Positions 30,398 through 41,399 of a stretch of 64,000 bases of DNA are shown in pieces; position 1 is the stretch's first letter; every line of letters begins with the position of its first letter. The DNA is from Hydrangea macrophylla (lineage: Eukaryota > Streptophyta > Magnoliopsida > Cornales > Hydrangeaceae): positions 76,079,045 to 76,143,044 of the forward strand of contig CM066985.1 of NCBI GenBank assembly GCA_033977485.1, in the 5' to 3' direction. The notes beneath the pieces were generated by a model. It ran no database searches. It was not told where the DNA came from and was given only the letters and a program-made list of their open reading frames with translations. The position numbers and the translations under genes were made by a program.

Positions 30398-31829
30398 TGT
30401 GATATCTCAATTTTCTCTTACCCACGGCTTTTTTTAAATTTCTTTTTCAATTCAAAAGTTCAAAACACGAGTCGCCACTTAATTTTTAAAAGGAAAATTA
30501 AGAAACGATTTTAAAAGGAAATTGATCTTTTGCGAAACCAAAGATAAACTGGGTCCAGAGATTATGGAAGGAGAGAGGAAGGGGCCCGGCGGACTAAAAC
30601 ACCACCTCTCATCCTATCTCACGATAGGCCTCTACTCAACATCCTTTTAATTAAATTACTAATCTAAATACACCCTCAACTAATACATATGTATACATAT
30701 ACATTACAAAAGCATGTCTAAAAGGGTGTAAGATTGCAAATCAGAAAATATCACTCAAAACCATATATTTCAGTTAGCAAGCAGTATGATGTGCATTTAA
30801 GGAACTAGATAACTTTCCTGGAGTCCAACTGTGATATTGAAATGTGCAATGCATACAAAAATAGGAAATCCTAATAAAAGGGTCTCTAATCAAATATATA
30901 CACATAAGGCAAGTCCTAATTCTAAGGTGTCGCACATGAGGTCAAAATATCAATAAAGAAATTAAATAAACTAAAAAGGGGTTGAGAAATCATACCTTAA
31001 TAGCGCTACAAAACAAAGAGTTTGTCCACTTACTTTTGATAAGATATAACGTTGAGTCGTAAATGAATTCTAATCACAAGTACAAATCTACATGGATGAA
31101 TGCATATAGATGTATGAACATAAGCAAAGATGAGTTATGAATTGTTCCTTGATTTGGACCATTTGACCTTTGGACTTAAGTTTAACTAATCATTATTCAG
31201 ACATGGTTTAAGCTTTAAGTCATAGAAAAGTCATTTGAACTATTATTTATAAAGTTTGTCAAATCTGCCACAAAATTCTAAAAATTACAGAGAGCAAATC
31301 AAGACTTCAAAAATTGGAAAAGCATAGTTCCCATGGTTTGTTGTCAATGAATTTTGGATAAAAGATGCCTCTATAAGTCTAGTTTCCAACCTAAAAAGAA
31401 AAATCGAAGATCAACAGTTCAATCTCTGGGAATTAGGCAAACACTAAACATCACTCAGAAATTTACAACTCTCTGTCCAGAGATCTTGTACAATTTTTTT
31501 AAAATAGTAAAAAAAATCAGAAACACTTTGATCTTTTTAGGGTATCTTCCTGACACATTAAACTACCCAGAAAATATTATTTGAGGCCAATAATACTTGA
31601 TTAAAGCTCTGATTCATTCATTCAAGATGGTGTTGCTGTTTTGAAACTCTGGACAGATTAGAGTTGATTCACAAAAACACATGACCAAACCACTTTAAAC
31701 ATGAAATCTCATTTGAACAAAAATCACAGTGGTAAAACTTTGTGTTATTGACACTCTCCAGTTAGTTTCATTCGATTTTGACGGTTCATTATTTAACTAA
31801 AAATCTTTGATTAAAAGTGGTTAATGAAT
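30398..31829 (-). repeat. Element A 5' LTR, proximal segment
   Basis: Begins TGTGATATCTC on the plus strand. Contains a second AGTCGCCA (see next entry). Interrupted at 31829 by solo LTR B and resumes at 35155. Confidence 0.7.
30469..30502 (-). promoter_or_regulatory. Primer-site copy plus hairpin in A LTR
   Basis: GAGTCGCCA (30469-30477), identical to the core of the primer site, is followed directly by the hairpin CTTAATTTT-taaaagg-AAAATTAAG. LTR B has the same arrangement with a different stem. Confidence 0.55.
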
Positions 31830-31971
31830 TGTGGACATACGGAATCCGTCGTCCACTCCCGGTTTTTCCGTTTCCGGGGTTTCGGAATTGATTTTCCTTT
31901 GTTTTGAAATCGATTTGAAAGAAAACAAGAGGTTTGTTTTGAAGAAAAGAAGGTCTTTTGAAAACAGATAC

Positions 31972-32002
31972 AGAGTCGCCACTTGGTCTTTAGGGAACCA
32001 AG
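31972..32002 (-). promoter_or_regulatory. Primer-site copy plus hairpin in LTR B
   Basis: AGAGTCGCCA is followed by CTTGGTC-tttag-GGAACCAAG, a stem different in sequence from that in LTR A but in the same place, leaving TGGCGACTCT next to it on the minus strand. Confidence 0.55.
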
Positions 32003-34076
32003 AAATCCAATTTGACTCACCCAAATGGATAAAGGGCACCGGTCCTTCATAACCAAAGAACTTGGCTCGGTTTGGTACGAGAGAGGAAGGAGCCTTTGTC
32101 GCGACTAAAACACCCTCAACTCGCCCCGTCTTTCGACGGGCCTCAATTAGCATCCAAATAATCATCTTATATTATGTTTGGTTCGACAAATAATACTATG
32201 ATAGTATATTACATCACATAAGAAAATTTGAAATGGAAGATCTAAAGATAAAATATCATTCATAAGATCTAAGCCAAATATCACACAATGCAAAGTGAAA
32301 GATCACACAAATAAACCTAGGAAAAATTGTCTAATCATGTATCAAATAATCAAGACTTCCTAATCTAAAGGGGGACATGAATTGTTATTGAAACAAATAA
32401 ACAAAGAAATTAAAATATGCTTAGCAAGCTAGTATGATGCATGTTAATCTTTGAGAAAAGAAGACCTCTCAATCCCCGGGACGGATGTGAAAGGATGATT
32501 AGATCGAGGGGAAGCATGAACGTGTGATCAAGTTCATTCCTTATAATCTTCTTAGATTAGGAGCCATGAAGGCCCCAAATCTTGCATGGATGCAATGTAT
32601 GTATCTAGAATGTGCCAAGGTTGTGGTGTGCTTTGTGTTTATGGATTTCTAGAATGACTTAGAAGTCTATAATGTGTATGAATGAATGAATGAAATCATC
32701 ATGGGATATGTATAAATGTAGTATAAACTACTTCCTAAGATATGAACTAATTTGGAAGGAACATAAGCATCAAATCAAAGAATAAAAGTTAAAATGTGCT
32801 TGTTGTGAATAGTGGACTGAACAGTAACTAAATCTTTGGAAAATTGAAGAGAGGGGTAAGGAATGCTTTCAATGCATGATTTTTTATGGAGATGTTCCTT
32901 ATTGTGTCTAGAATATAACCCAAAAAGCCAATCTTTAATAACTATCACAGATTGAGAGAAATCATATGAACAACAGAGGTCACTCAGAAACAGAGTCTGT
33001 ACTGTCGACTGAAATGTTGAAAAAGCTTAGAAAATGAAAACCAATGATCTAGGGGCCCATTTTATACAGAAAGTTCCCTAAGACGTTGAAGTTTAAGGGA
33101 AAAATAAGTTAGGACCATCCCATTTGGAAAATATATCTGAAAAGGAAGTTGGAAGTTAGTCAAGCTGCTGTGACAGCAGAGGCAGAATGTTTTGAAGGAA
33201 TGTTTGGGTCAAAATGGACCATTTTCAAGTACTTCCAAGTCAAACCAAAAATCATGGGTGTTCTCTAATGAGTTAGGAAGACTTTCCAAGTGGCCTTGCA
33301 TCTATATGTTGAGTATTGAGTTCTAGAGAAATCTTTGAACTCAGCTCACTCACTGTTTTGAAGATTTTGGGAAAAAATAAGGTTTTCTTTCTTGAAATCA
33401 AAATGAGAGGGATTGAGGGGGGTTTTGAAATAGAGGTTTTGAAAGTGTATTTTCAATACTCAATAAGGATTATAACCACTTAAAATGCCAACATTCAACT
33501 CATCATCAAGAACCTCCAAGATTGTTGGAGAAACTTATTTTTATTTGAGCATAACTTCAATACACTTCAAGGAGACCTTGGAGGTATTGAAGTTATGATC
33601 ATCATCTATCAAACATGTTTTTGAGGTCAAGAGCTACTATCCATAAGGATTCACTCACCCCAAACTTCATGTCATCATTTAGATGATGATGAACTAGTAA
33701 GTAAAATAAAGAAAATAAAAAAGAAATGAGGTGAGAAGAGATAAACAATGAATGAACAAGCAAGTAGATGATGATCAATAGATGATATTCATGAAGTATT
33801 AAACTTGTAGCATGGTGTTTCACTCATATGTAATAACATTGGACATGGAAGAAGCTTCCACGCTCTTAAATGCTCACTAAAATGGTGGTTGGGTGTATTG
33901 AATGTTGAAGTAAATAGGAGTAATGAGGTAGAAACAAAGTTTAGAACTCACTTTTGTTTTGAAAATCAAAGAAGAAAGCTTCTTTTCTCTCTACTCTAAC
34001 CTTATCTCTACAACTTTCTCTCCCAAACTTTTCTTAAACTTGTATTTGACTCCCCCAAAATGAAGAGTAATGGGGT

Positions 34077-34087
34077 GTTTATATAGG
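34077..34087 (-). promoter_or_regulatory. LTR B TATA box
   Basis: Minus strand CCTATATAAAC, about 1.07 kb into the LTR from its 5' end. Confidence 0.6.
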
Positions 34088-34228
34088 CCAACTTGGGGTG
34101 GTTTTGGGATTTAGAAAGCATTCCCATTGGCTCCAAATATCTGAAATCATAAAACTATGTCGTTTTGGCTTTTAATTAATCAAAATGGGACCACAAAACT
34201 ATTTACAAAAATATACTGCTCTGGAGGG

Positions 34229-34272
34229 GAGTGCCGCGGCGGCACTGGGCCAGTGCCGCGGCGGCAGTGCTC
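34229..34272. repeat. Double GC-rich palindrome in LTR B U3
   Basis: AGTGCCGCGGCGGCACT is followed by GGGCC and then AGTGCCGCGGCGGCAGTG: two near-identical GCCGCGGCGGC cores, about 150 bp upstream of the TATA box in element sense, in otherwise AT-rich sequence. Confidence 0.75.
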
Positions 34273-34635
34273 CTCCTTCGTCCAGATAATGCTGTTTAGG
34301 CCCCCTGAAGTTCCGGTGTTCGCGAAAAGGCCCTATTTCGTCCGAATTTCACAGAAAATGCATACGAACTCCAAATTGAGGTTGTGATATACCGTTGGAA
34401 AGGTAATGGAGTCTAATTTACATAAACAATAGTTCGGGGATAGGTCACTTTGAAAAGTTTTGCGGTGTTCGCGATAAAAGCCGATTTGATCGCCTTTTTC
34501 GCCTTTGGAAATTCATAATAAATTCGTTTTAAATCCAGAAATTATGTGCGATATACCGTTGGAAAGCTATTGACCTCTAGTATCCATGAAAAATATTTGA
34601 AAATTGTTTCGGCACCCCGGTTCCAAAGTCAAATT

Positions 34636-34858
34636 TTGGTCAAACTGGTCAAACTTGGGATTCCCGGGAAGTTCTGGAAACCTTCGGGAATTCCCGGGAG
34701 CTGATGTTTTCGCTCGATTTTCTTTTGGAACTTGTTTTAACACTTTTTTCATGATTTAAAATGATTCTGGTGAATTCGGACAATTTCAGTCAAACTTGGT
34801 CAAACTTGGTCAAACCTGGTCAACCTTGGTCAAACCTAGTCAAACTTTGGTCAAACCG
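34636..34858 (-). promoter_or_regulatory. TTGAC(C/T) (W-box-like) array in LTR B U3
   Basis: The main run at 34788-34858 has seven (G/A)GTCAA units every 10-11 bp; two more lie at about 34637-34650. On the element's sense strand each reads TTGACC or TTGACT, the core recognised by plant WRKY factors. Role is inferred. Confidence 0.6.
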
Positions 34859-35154
34859 ATCAACGGGGACTTTCCGGGAGCTTCCGGGACTTCCAGGGGT
34901 CTCTGGGAGCTGACGATTTCACCCGGTTTATCTTAAAAACTCATTTTATCGCTTTTCTTATGACATAGCATGTTTTCAGAATTTTGGGACCAAATCTGGG
35001 AGTTTTCGGGCTTTCAGGGGCATTTTGGTCATTCTGTGCATTCTGAGAGATAGAACTGACTTTCGAGAATCCTTTTGAGTCTTTTTACGATCATTGTGAA
35101 CCACCAAGCTATGGGTCTCCTAAATCTGATAGCCGACAAAATGGGGTGTCTACA

Positions 35155-36385
35155 TGAACTCACTACACCTTTTGTCAAATATATCTTTTATTTGTTAACT
35201 TTAGCTATCAAGCCATCAAGTTTGGCTTAGCCTAAGTTACTTTTCCTCCCACTTGGTGGTCCTTGGAAACTAATGACACTTGTAATTATAGACCTCAATA
35301 AAGTATGAAAAGAACTTCATGAAATCTCTAAGTAATGAACCTAAACTATGGTGGTAGGTTTGGATTCATTGACCAAATATGCTATCATCAACCTTAACTT
35401 CCTTGTAAAACATGAGCTTAAAAGGGAACTAAATGATTTCAAATCAATAGATTCAAGTAAGACATTGAAAGTCTTATGAATTCTAAGATATGAATGCAAT
35501 TAAAAAGACAAAAAAGAGGAAACCAAGACTCAAATGATATCTAAGTAAACTTCATGATTTGTTTATCATTAACCTAAGGCCATTTTGATCCAAATTAATA
35601 AAATACAAGTTCAATCACAACATTAGTTTGTATAAAGGCCCCAAAGGAGTCCTATGTATTGTGATTGAACTTGAAATAGAGATTTAATAACTTAGAGATT
35701 ACCTCCAACTATCCTCAACTTCTTGGTTGTTTTAGGATTTTTCCAAGCTTATCAAGCTCTCCTTCTAGCCCTTCCCTTTAAAAAAAACTTACACCTCTTT
35801 GTGTTTAAAAAATTTGAAGAGGTTGAAAACAAAGGAATTTAAGAATCTAAGCCAAGATACTAACTAATTCAATATCCATTGTAATGGGATATTCAACCCT
35901 TATATATAGGCAATTTTTGAAGGGGTATTTCAATATTTTCACAGCAAGAACCCTAATTTCGGACATCCTTTTGAAGGTACAAACGTACTATTGCAAAGCT
36001 GGCAGACACAAAAATGCGGCACTCGGTGGAGATGGAAGCAGCACTCAATGAGTGCCAGAACGGCACTCACTGACAACCGGCGCATCATTCAATGAATGCT
36101 AGTGCGACACTCAATGAATGCCGCAGACAACTCCTCAGACTGCCACCTTTTCTGGAATTCTAATTTTCACGGTATTTGATGACTTTTAGCTGTTCTCACT
36201 AACTAATATTGCGACACTTACCAACTGCCATGCGGCAATCGGGGAGTGTCGCACCGTCAACCCGAGAGTGCCATAAATATAAACCATGTGCCATTTTTCT
36301 TCTATTCTCTCTTTTTCTTCCTTTCTCTCTTTTGTTTGAATTGAAGAACCTTTCGAAGAGCTTGGATCATCTTTTGGAAGTCCTA
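35155..36385 (-). repeat. Element A 5' LTR, distal segment with promoter
   Basis: Contains a minus-strand TATA box (CCTATATATAAGG, 35898-35910). Upstream of it in element sense (36010-36280) is a cluster of GGCACTC and GAGTGCC motifs, several arranged as palindromes around CAATGA. The outer end at about 36385 is placed where element 2 pol homology begins; no clean LTR terminus was found. Confidence 0.6.
36010..36280. repeat. GGCACTC/GAGTGCC motif cluster in A U3
   Basis: CGGCACTCGG, GCACTCAATGAGTGCC, CGGCACTCAC, CATTCAATGAATGCT, GACACTCAATGAATGCCG, GGGGAGTGTCGC and GAGAGTGCC occur within 270 bp upstream of the TATA box. Confidence 0.65.
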
Positions 36386-39067
36386 GCTAAGTCGGGCATT
36401 GTCATCTTTGGATCTTAGAGATAACATTTCCCTTAATTTCAGTGTCAGCCGATGAGTTACCTATTTCTCGCAAGTGGTTTAGTTACAATCGAGAGTACAA
36501 GTACGGAACCAACGATGGATCAGATTCCTACTGTGCAAGATTTTTGGGATATATTCCAGGATATTAAAGGACTTCCACCGAAAAAAGAAATGGACTTTTA
36601 TGTGGAACTATTACCTGGAACATTGCTAGTATCTAAGACTCCATATAGAATGGCGCCAACTAAGATGTTGGAATTGAAGAAGCAAGTTCAAAAACTTGAA
36701 AATTTGGGATTAATTTGTTCGCCCGAGTACGTCACCTTGTGGAGAAATAGTTTTATTTGTGAAGAAGAAGATTGGAACACTTTGATTTTGTATAGACTGC
36801 AGGGAGTTGAATAAGGTTACAATCAAGAGTAGATATCCCCTTCCTCAGATACAGGATCTATTCGACTAGTTACAAGGATCAAGGATCTTTTCAAAAATTG
36901 ATTTGCGTTCAGAATATTATCAACTATTGGTTCGACCAGAGGATGTGTCAAAGACTGCATTTAGGCCGAGATATGGGGAATATCAATTTTTGGTTATGCC
37001 TTTCGGGTTAACTAATGCACCAGCAATATTCATGGACTTGATGAATAGAGTATTCAGACCATATCTGGATCAATTCATTATAGTGTTCATCGACGACATC
37101 TTGATCTGCTCAAAGGCAGAGGAGGATCATAAGGAGCACTTACAAATTGCTTTACAGACGCTTCAAGATAGTAAGTTGTATGCTAAGTTCAATAAGTACG
37201 AATTTTTGCTACAAGAGGTCAAATTCTTGGGACATGTTATATCTCAGGATGGTATCTCTGTGGACTCATCTAAGATTGATGCATTCTTTAGCTGGAACAG
37301 ACTGACCAATTCTACAGAGGTCAGAAGTTTTCTAGGTCTAGCAGGATATCATTGAAGACTCGTAGAAGGATTTTCCAAGATAGTAGGACCTTTGACAAAT
37401 TTGACAAGGAAAGAGATTAAGTATGAATGGGCAGACAAGCATGATAATTCATTTCACGAGTTAAATGAAAGATTAACTTTCACACTAGTACTGGCAATAT
37501 CAAAGAGTGGAGAGCAATACATAATCTACAGTAATGCATCACACCAAGGACTTGGTTGTGTGCTTATGGAAGATGGGAATGTGATTGCGTATGGATCAAG
37601 ACAGTTGAAGTCGCAAGAGAAGAACTATCCTACATATGATCTGGAATTGGCGCAATAGTGTTCGCACTAAAGATTTGGAGACACTATCTCTATCGAGAGA
37701 AGTTTGACTTGTTTTTCGATCATAAGAGTTTGAAGTATTTGTTCTCTCAGAAGGAGTTGAACATGCAACAATGAAGATGGATGGAGTTACTCAAAGATTA
37801 TGACTTTTCATTGTAATACAATTCGGGTTACGCAAATATCATAGCAGATGCTTTGAGCCGCCGACCTCGACTGGTAATCGCCGCATTATTAATACAAGAA
37901 TGGCAAGTATTGGACGTTTTAGCTGAATTTGATCTTTAGCCAGTAGAAGCAACCAACGGACAACATCTTGGATGCCTTATGGTACAACCAAATTCAATCA
38001 GCTGTATTATAGCAGTGTAATAGACAATAGAAGATTTAAAATTATGGTTCACCAAGATGTCAACCAAGGAACAAAAGGTGTAGAGTATTGGTACAGAAGG
38101 AGCCTTATGATGTAAAGGTAGACTCTGTGTGCCTGACGACTAAAATCTCTAGAATGAAACATTAGATGAAGTGCATAAGTCACGGATGACTAATCATCCT
38201 GGAGGTATGAAGATGTACAAGGATTTGATAAAGAATTTCTGGTGGGAAGAAATGAAGCAAGAAGTAGCTGAGTATGTATCTCAATGTCTTACTTGTAAAC
38301 AAGTAAAGGATGAACATCAAAGACCACTTGGATTACTACAACTGTTATCGAGGTCTCAGCAGAACCATGATGCCATTTGGGTAATTATGGATCAACTTAT
38401 GAAGACAGTGCATTTTATCGCCTACAATATGACGTATGCAGTCGAACGTTTGAGCTAGATGTACCTACAGCAAGTTGTATGGTTATGTGGTGTACTTGTT
38501 TCTATCGTATCAGATCAAGATTTGCGCTTTAATACAAAATTTTGGAAGAGTCTCTAAACAGCGATGGGAATAACATTGAACTTGAGTTTAGCCTTTCATT
38601 CGCAGACCGATGGATAGACTAAACGAGTCAATCAAGTGATGGAAGATATGCAACGAGATTGCGTTATAGATTTTAAAAGTTCTTGGGAGACACACTTACC
38701 GTTGATCAAGTTAACCTACAATAATAGCTACCATACGAGCATAGGAATGGTGCCGTTTGAAGCTTTATATGGAAGGCCTTGCCGATCTCTGCCATTTTGG
38801 GCCGAAGTCAGAGATACTCAACTTCTTTGGCCAGAAGTACGAGATACCAGCGAGAAGATTCAAGTCGTACGTGAAAAGATGAAGACAGCTCAGACCCCAC
38901 ATAAGAGTTAAGCCGAAAAGTGACAGAAAGATTTGGAATTTTCCATAGGAGCTCACGTGCTACTCAAGGTTTCACATGTTCGAGGGATTGTTCGCTTGTA
39001 GCAGAAGAGAGGCAAGCTATCGCCTCGATTTATCGGACAGTTCGAGATTCCAGAACGTGTTGGGAAG
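36386..39067 (+). pseudogene. Element 2 pol (protease end, RT, RNase H, integrase), decayed
   Basis: Begins at the end of protease (HFP*FQCQPMSYLFL). RT N-terminus: [35 protein letters not shown]. The RT core at 36903-37355 is well kept: [18 protein letters not shown] and [10 protein letters not shown]. RNase [19 protein letters not shown] (catalytic D changed to N), 37392-37658. Integrase: CLTCKQVKDEHQ with DAIWVIMDQL (38171-38458) and LIKLTYNNSYHTSIGM (38636-38911). Stops and two frame changes. It ends within GPY/F (at ERVGK) where another repeat begins. Sister of element 1 in sequence. Confidence 0.87.
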
Positions 39068-41399
39068 TGACAGGACTAAAAAGTTGTGTGCTCTTGTACA
39101 ATACTCAAGCGTAGATGATTGTGCAAGTAATATTGAATAAGTCCAAGTCGATCCCACAGGGAAGGAATAGGAAGAATATATACAAAGTTACAACCAAAAG
39201 AAAAAAAAAAGATGAATTGTTGAAGTGAAGGTTCTAACAAATCCTAATCACTTAAATTAAACTAAATAATAAACTAAATCATATAGAAACATAACCAATG
39301 AAATTAATAAATTAAAGGTATTGGAAACATATGAATCCACATTAATCCTAACCATCTACCATGCATACTCATTAACTTTCTATAGAGTTCATATCTTTTC
39401 AGCATTTTGTATTTTTCTAAAGACAAAGAATTAATAACCCTTACATGATCCGGATTAAATCATCACAAGTGATTTAAAATACTTAAAAGATGGTTTAAAG
39501 AAATGGCTAATACTTGCATTCCAAATAGTGTTAGCATTCAAAGTGGTTTTCAAAAATCATTGAAGAAAATAGCCTTAGCTTTAAGTTCTAAAAACTGTTG
39601 TGACAAACTGAACTTATTGGAACAATTTGATGACATATTTCTAAAATAGAAAGTCTTGGAATACTTAAAAGAATCATCTTCACCATCCTTCACTCGATCA
39701 AAATGCCTTCAATCATTTGACTTGGGTTCTGGTTCGATCAATCGAAATGGCTTCGATCCGTCTAACACAGTTTTCCATATAAATACATGGAAGAGGCAGG
39801 GAATCAAAGCTTTATCACATTTTCCCAACTTCTAAACTACGAAAACATAATAAAACTAATATAGGAATAGTAAACTAGAGCAATCATATCATTAAAACTA
39901 ATAAACAATGAAATAACAATGATTCGAAAGAAAGACCTGGAAATAATATGATTAAAACTTGTAATAAACTTGAATCTTGAGTTCAACAATGGAAAAGGAG
40001 GAAAAGAACATCAAACTAATCTAATCTACTCCTAAACTAACCCTAAAACTACCCTAAAACTAGTATTTTTTGTGTTTTGGAGTATCCTCCTTACGTCTGC
40101 TATCATAGCAACTTATTCATACAGTTTCTACAGGATGTACGCAACTTTTGGGGGAAAATAAAGTTCGATCGATCAAACTTAGTTCGATCGATTGAAGCTT
40201 CAATCGATTGAACTATCTTCAAGGGTTTGAACTTCTCTGCTTTTGACAACTCTGTGCACCAATGGGAGAATGGTCATATATCTTCACTCAGATCTTGGAT
40301 TGACTTTCGGTTTGTGGCAACGCGACCATAACTCATAGATCTACATTTTATATTTCTTGGGAAATCTTCCAAATCTGAAGTATATGTCAAAAATGGTGTT
40401 TTCTCAGTTGCTTCTGTTATTCTCTCCACCAGAATCACTATTCTTTAGCTCCACTTCATTCACTTACATTCTAATGCCTGTAGAATAATGCATTAATGTA
40501 AGTTTTAGCATTAACACAATAAAAAGAACATTTTTATTAGAATATAGCTAAAATCTAGGGACTTTGGGATAAATGTATGCATAAAAGACTATGTAATATT
40601 TTATGAATATGCATTTTTCACCTCTAATCACACACCCATCTAGCTCATTGCTAGTCCCTAGCAATGAAGCGAACTACAGCAAGATTTATTTGAACTGTAA
40701 AAATTGAAAACAAAATAAAGTAAGAATCCTAACTCACTTTTGTAGGAATCGCGATTACATTTGGCATATGCAACAAGCCTTTAAACCCCTAGGTTCCCCC
40801 TAGTGGATGAGTGTTGTCTCGTGAGGGTTTGGAGTGAATTTACCCACAAAATTCATGTTTATGGTAATGGTTCTCGTTTAAATGTTTTTTAAAAAAAATT
40901 TTTCTCTCATTTAGCAATGTGGTTAAGCTCAACAATCTCATGAAACTCTCTAGGATGCCATAACCAGGCAACACACACATTACAGTTAATCTACTACTAA
41001 AGTCATTAGAATATTCCACACTTATTAATCTTCAAGTGTGTGTGAATAGATAACCAAAATACAAAACCTTAATTTCAAAGCTTGCACAACCTAAGACGCT
41101 ATCAAGACGTTTATTTTGACTCAACTCTCACCGGGATTACATCCTCAAGAAGAAATCACTCCGAATTAGGTGTAATAATTATTACTCATGATATTGAAAC
41201 TATCAAGAGTAAATGTAAATAGAATCTAACGCTTCTCATATCTAAATTGAAAAACGGACATTTTAGTGCACAAAGTTTCATGAAAGGATACTTTTCACTA
41301 GAAGAGCGAGATGTTGTGGAGAACTCTCTCATACCTTAATTTCAAATCCAATTTACCTAGAATCATTAGGTCTTTGAAAAAAAGGTATTCAATTAAAAA
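39068..41399. mobile_element. Non-coding retroelement fragment X
   Basis: Starts abruptly with TGACAGGACTAAAAAG inside element 2's integrase. The phrase GTGCAAGTAATATTGAATAA...GTCGATCCCACAGGGAAGG is common at the LTR start of non-coding plant LTR elements, and CATTGCTAGTCCCTAGCAATG at about 40647 is a perfect-looking 21-bp-scale hairpin. A TCGATCGAT-type cluster lies at 40163-40214, with two related sites near 39731. No coding domains. The right limit is where TAT pol similarity begins. Confidence 0.5.

Larger units (their letters stand above)
31825..35159 (-). mobile_element. Solo LTR B (3.3 kb, minus) with target duplication
   Basis: 31830-35154 starts TGTGGACATACGG and ends GGGGTGTCTACA. 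Flanks TGAAT (31825-31829) and TGAAC (35155-35159) match at 4 of 5 bases. No internal region, primer site or second LTR. It contains AGAGTCGCCA plus hairpin near its U5 end, a TATA box, GC-rich palindromes and an array of GGTCAA repeats. Related in layout to the LTR of element A. Confidence 0.78.
25366..36385 (-). mobile_element. LARD-like element A (minus), missing its 3' LTR
   Basis: From the right: 5' LTR (about 36385-30398, interrupted by solo LTR B), primer site at 30394-30369, a gag-like frame at 29034-28360 and long non-coding interior to about 25366, where it abuts element 2's pre-gag frame. No second LTR is visible on the left, so the 3' end is truncated. Phrases such as CTACCTACGTATCCCTGAG with GGGAATCAGGTCG (about 26613-26634) and GTTTGCCCCTAG are typical of large retrotransposon derivatives in plants. 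Exact outer ends are uncertain by about 20 bp. Confidence 0.7.

Noticed and set aside
31821..32165. Overlapping open frames near the U5 end of solo LTR B
   Set aside because: They span the LTR boundary and the hairpin/primer-copy region, with no recognisable domain.
36386..39067. Possible endogenous pararetrovirus
   Set aside because: Domain order is protease-RT-RNase H-integrase with a Ty3 integrase; no movement or coat protein and no circular layout. It is a retrotransposon.
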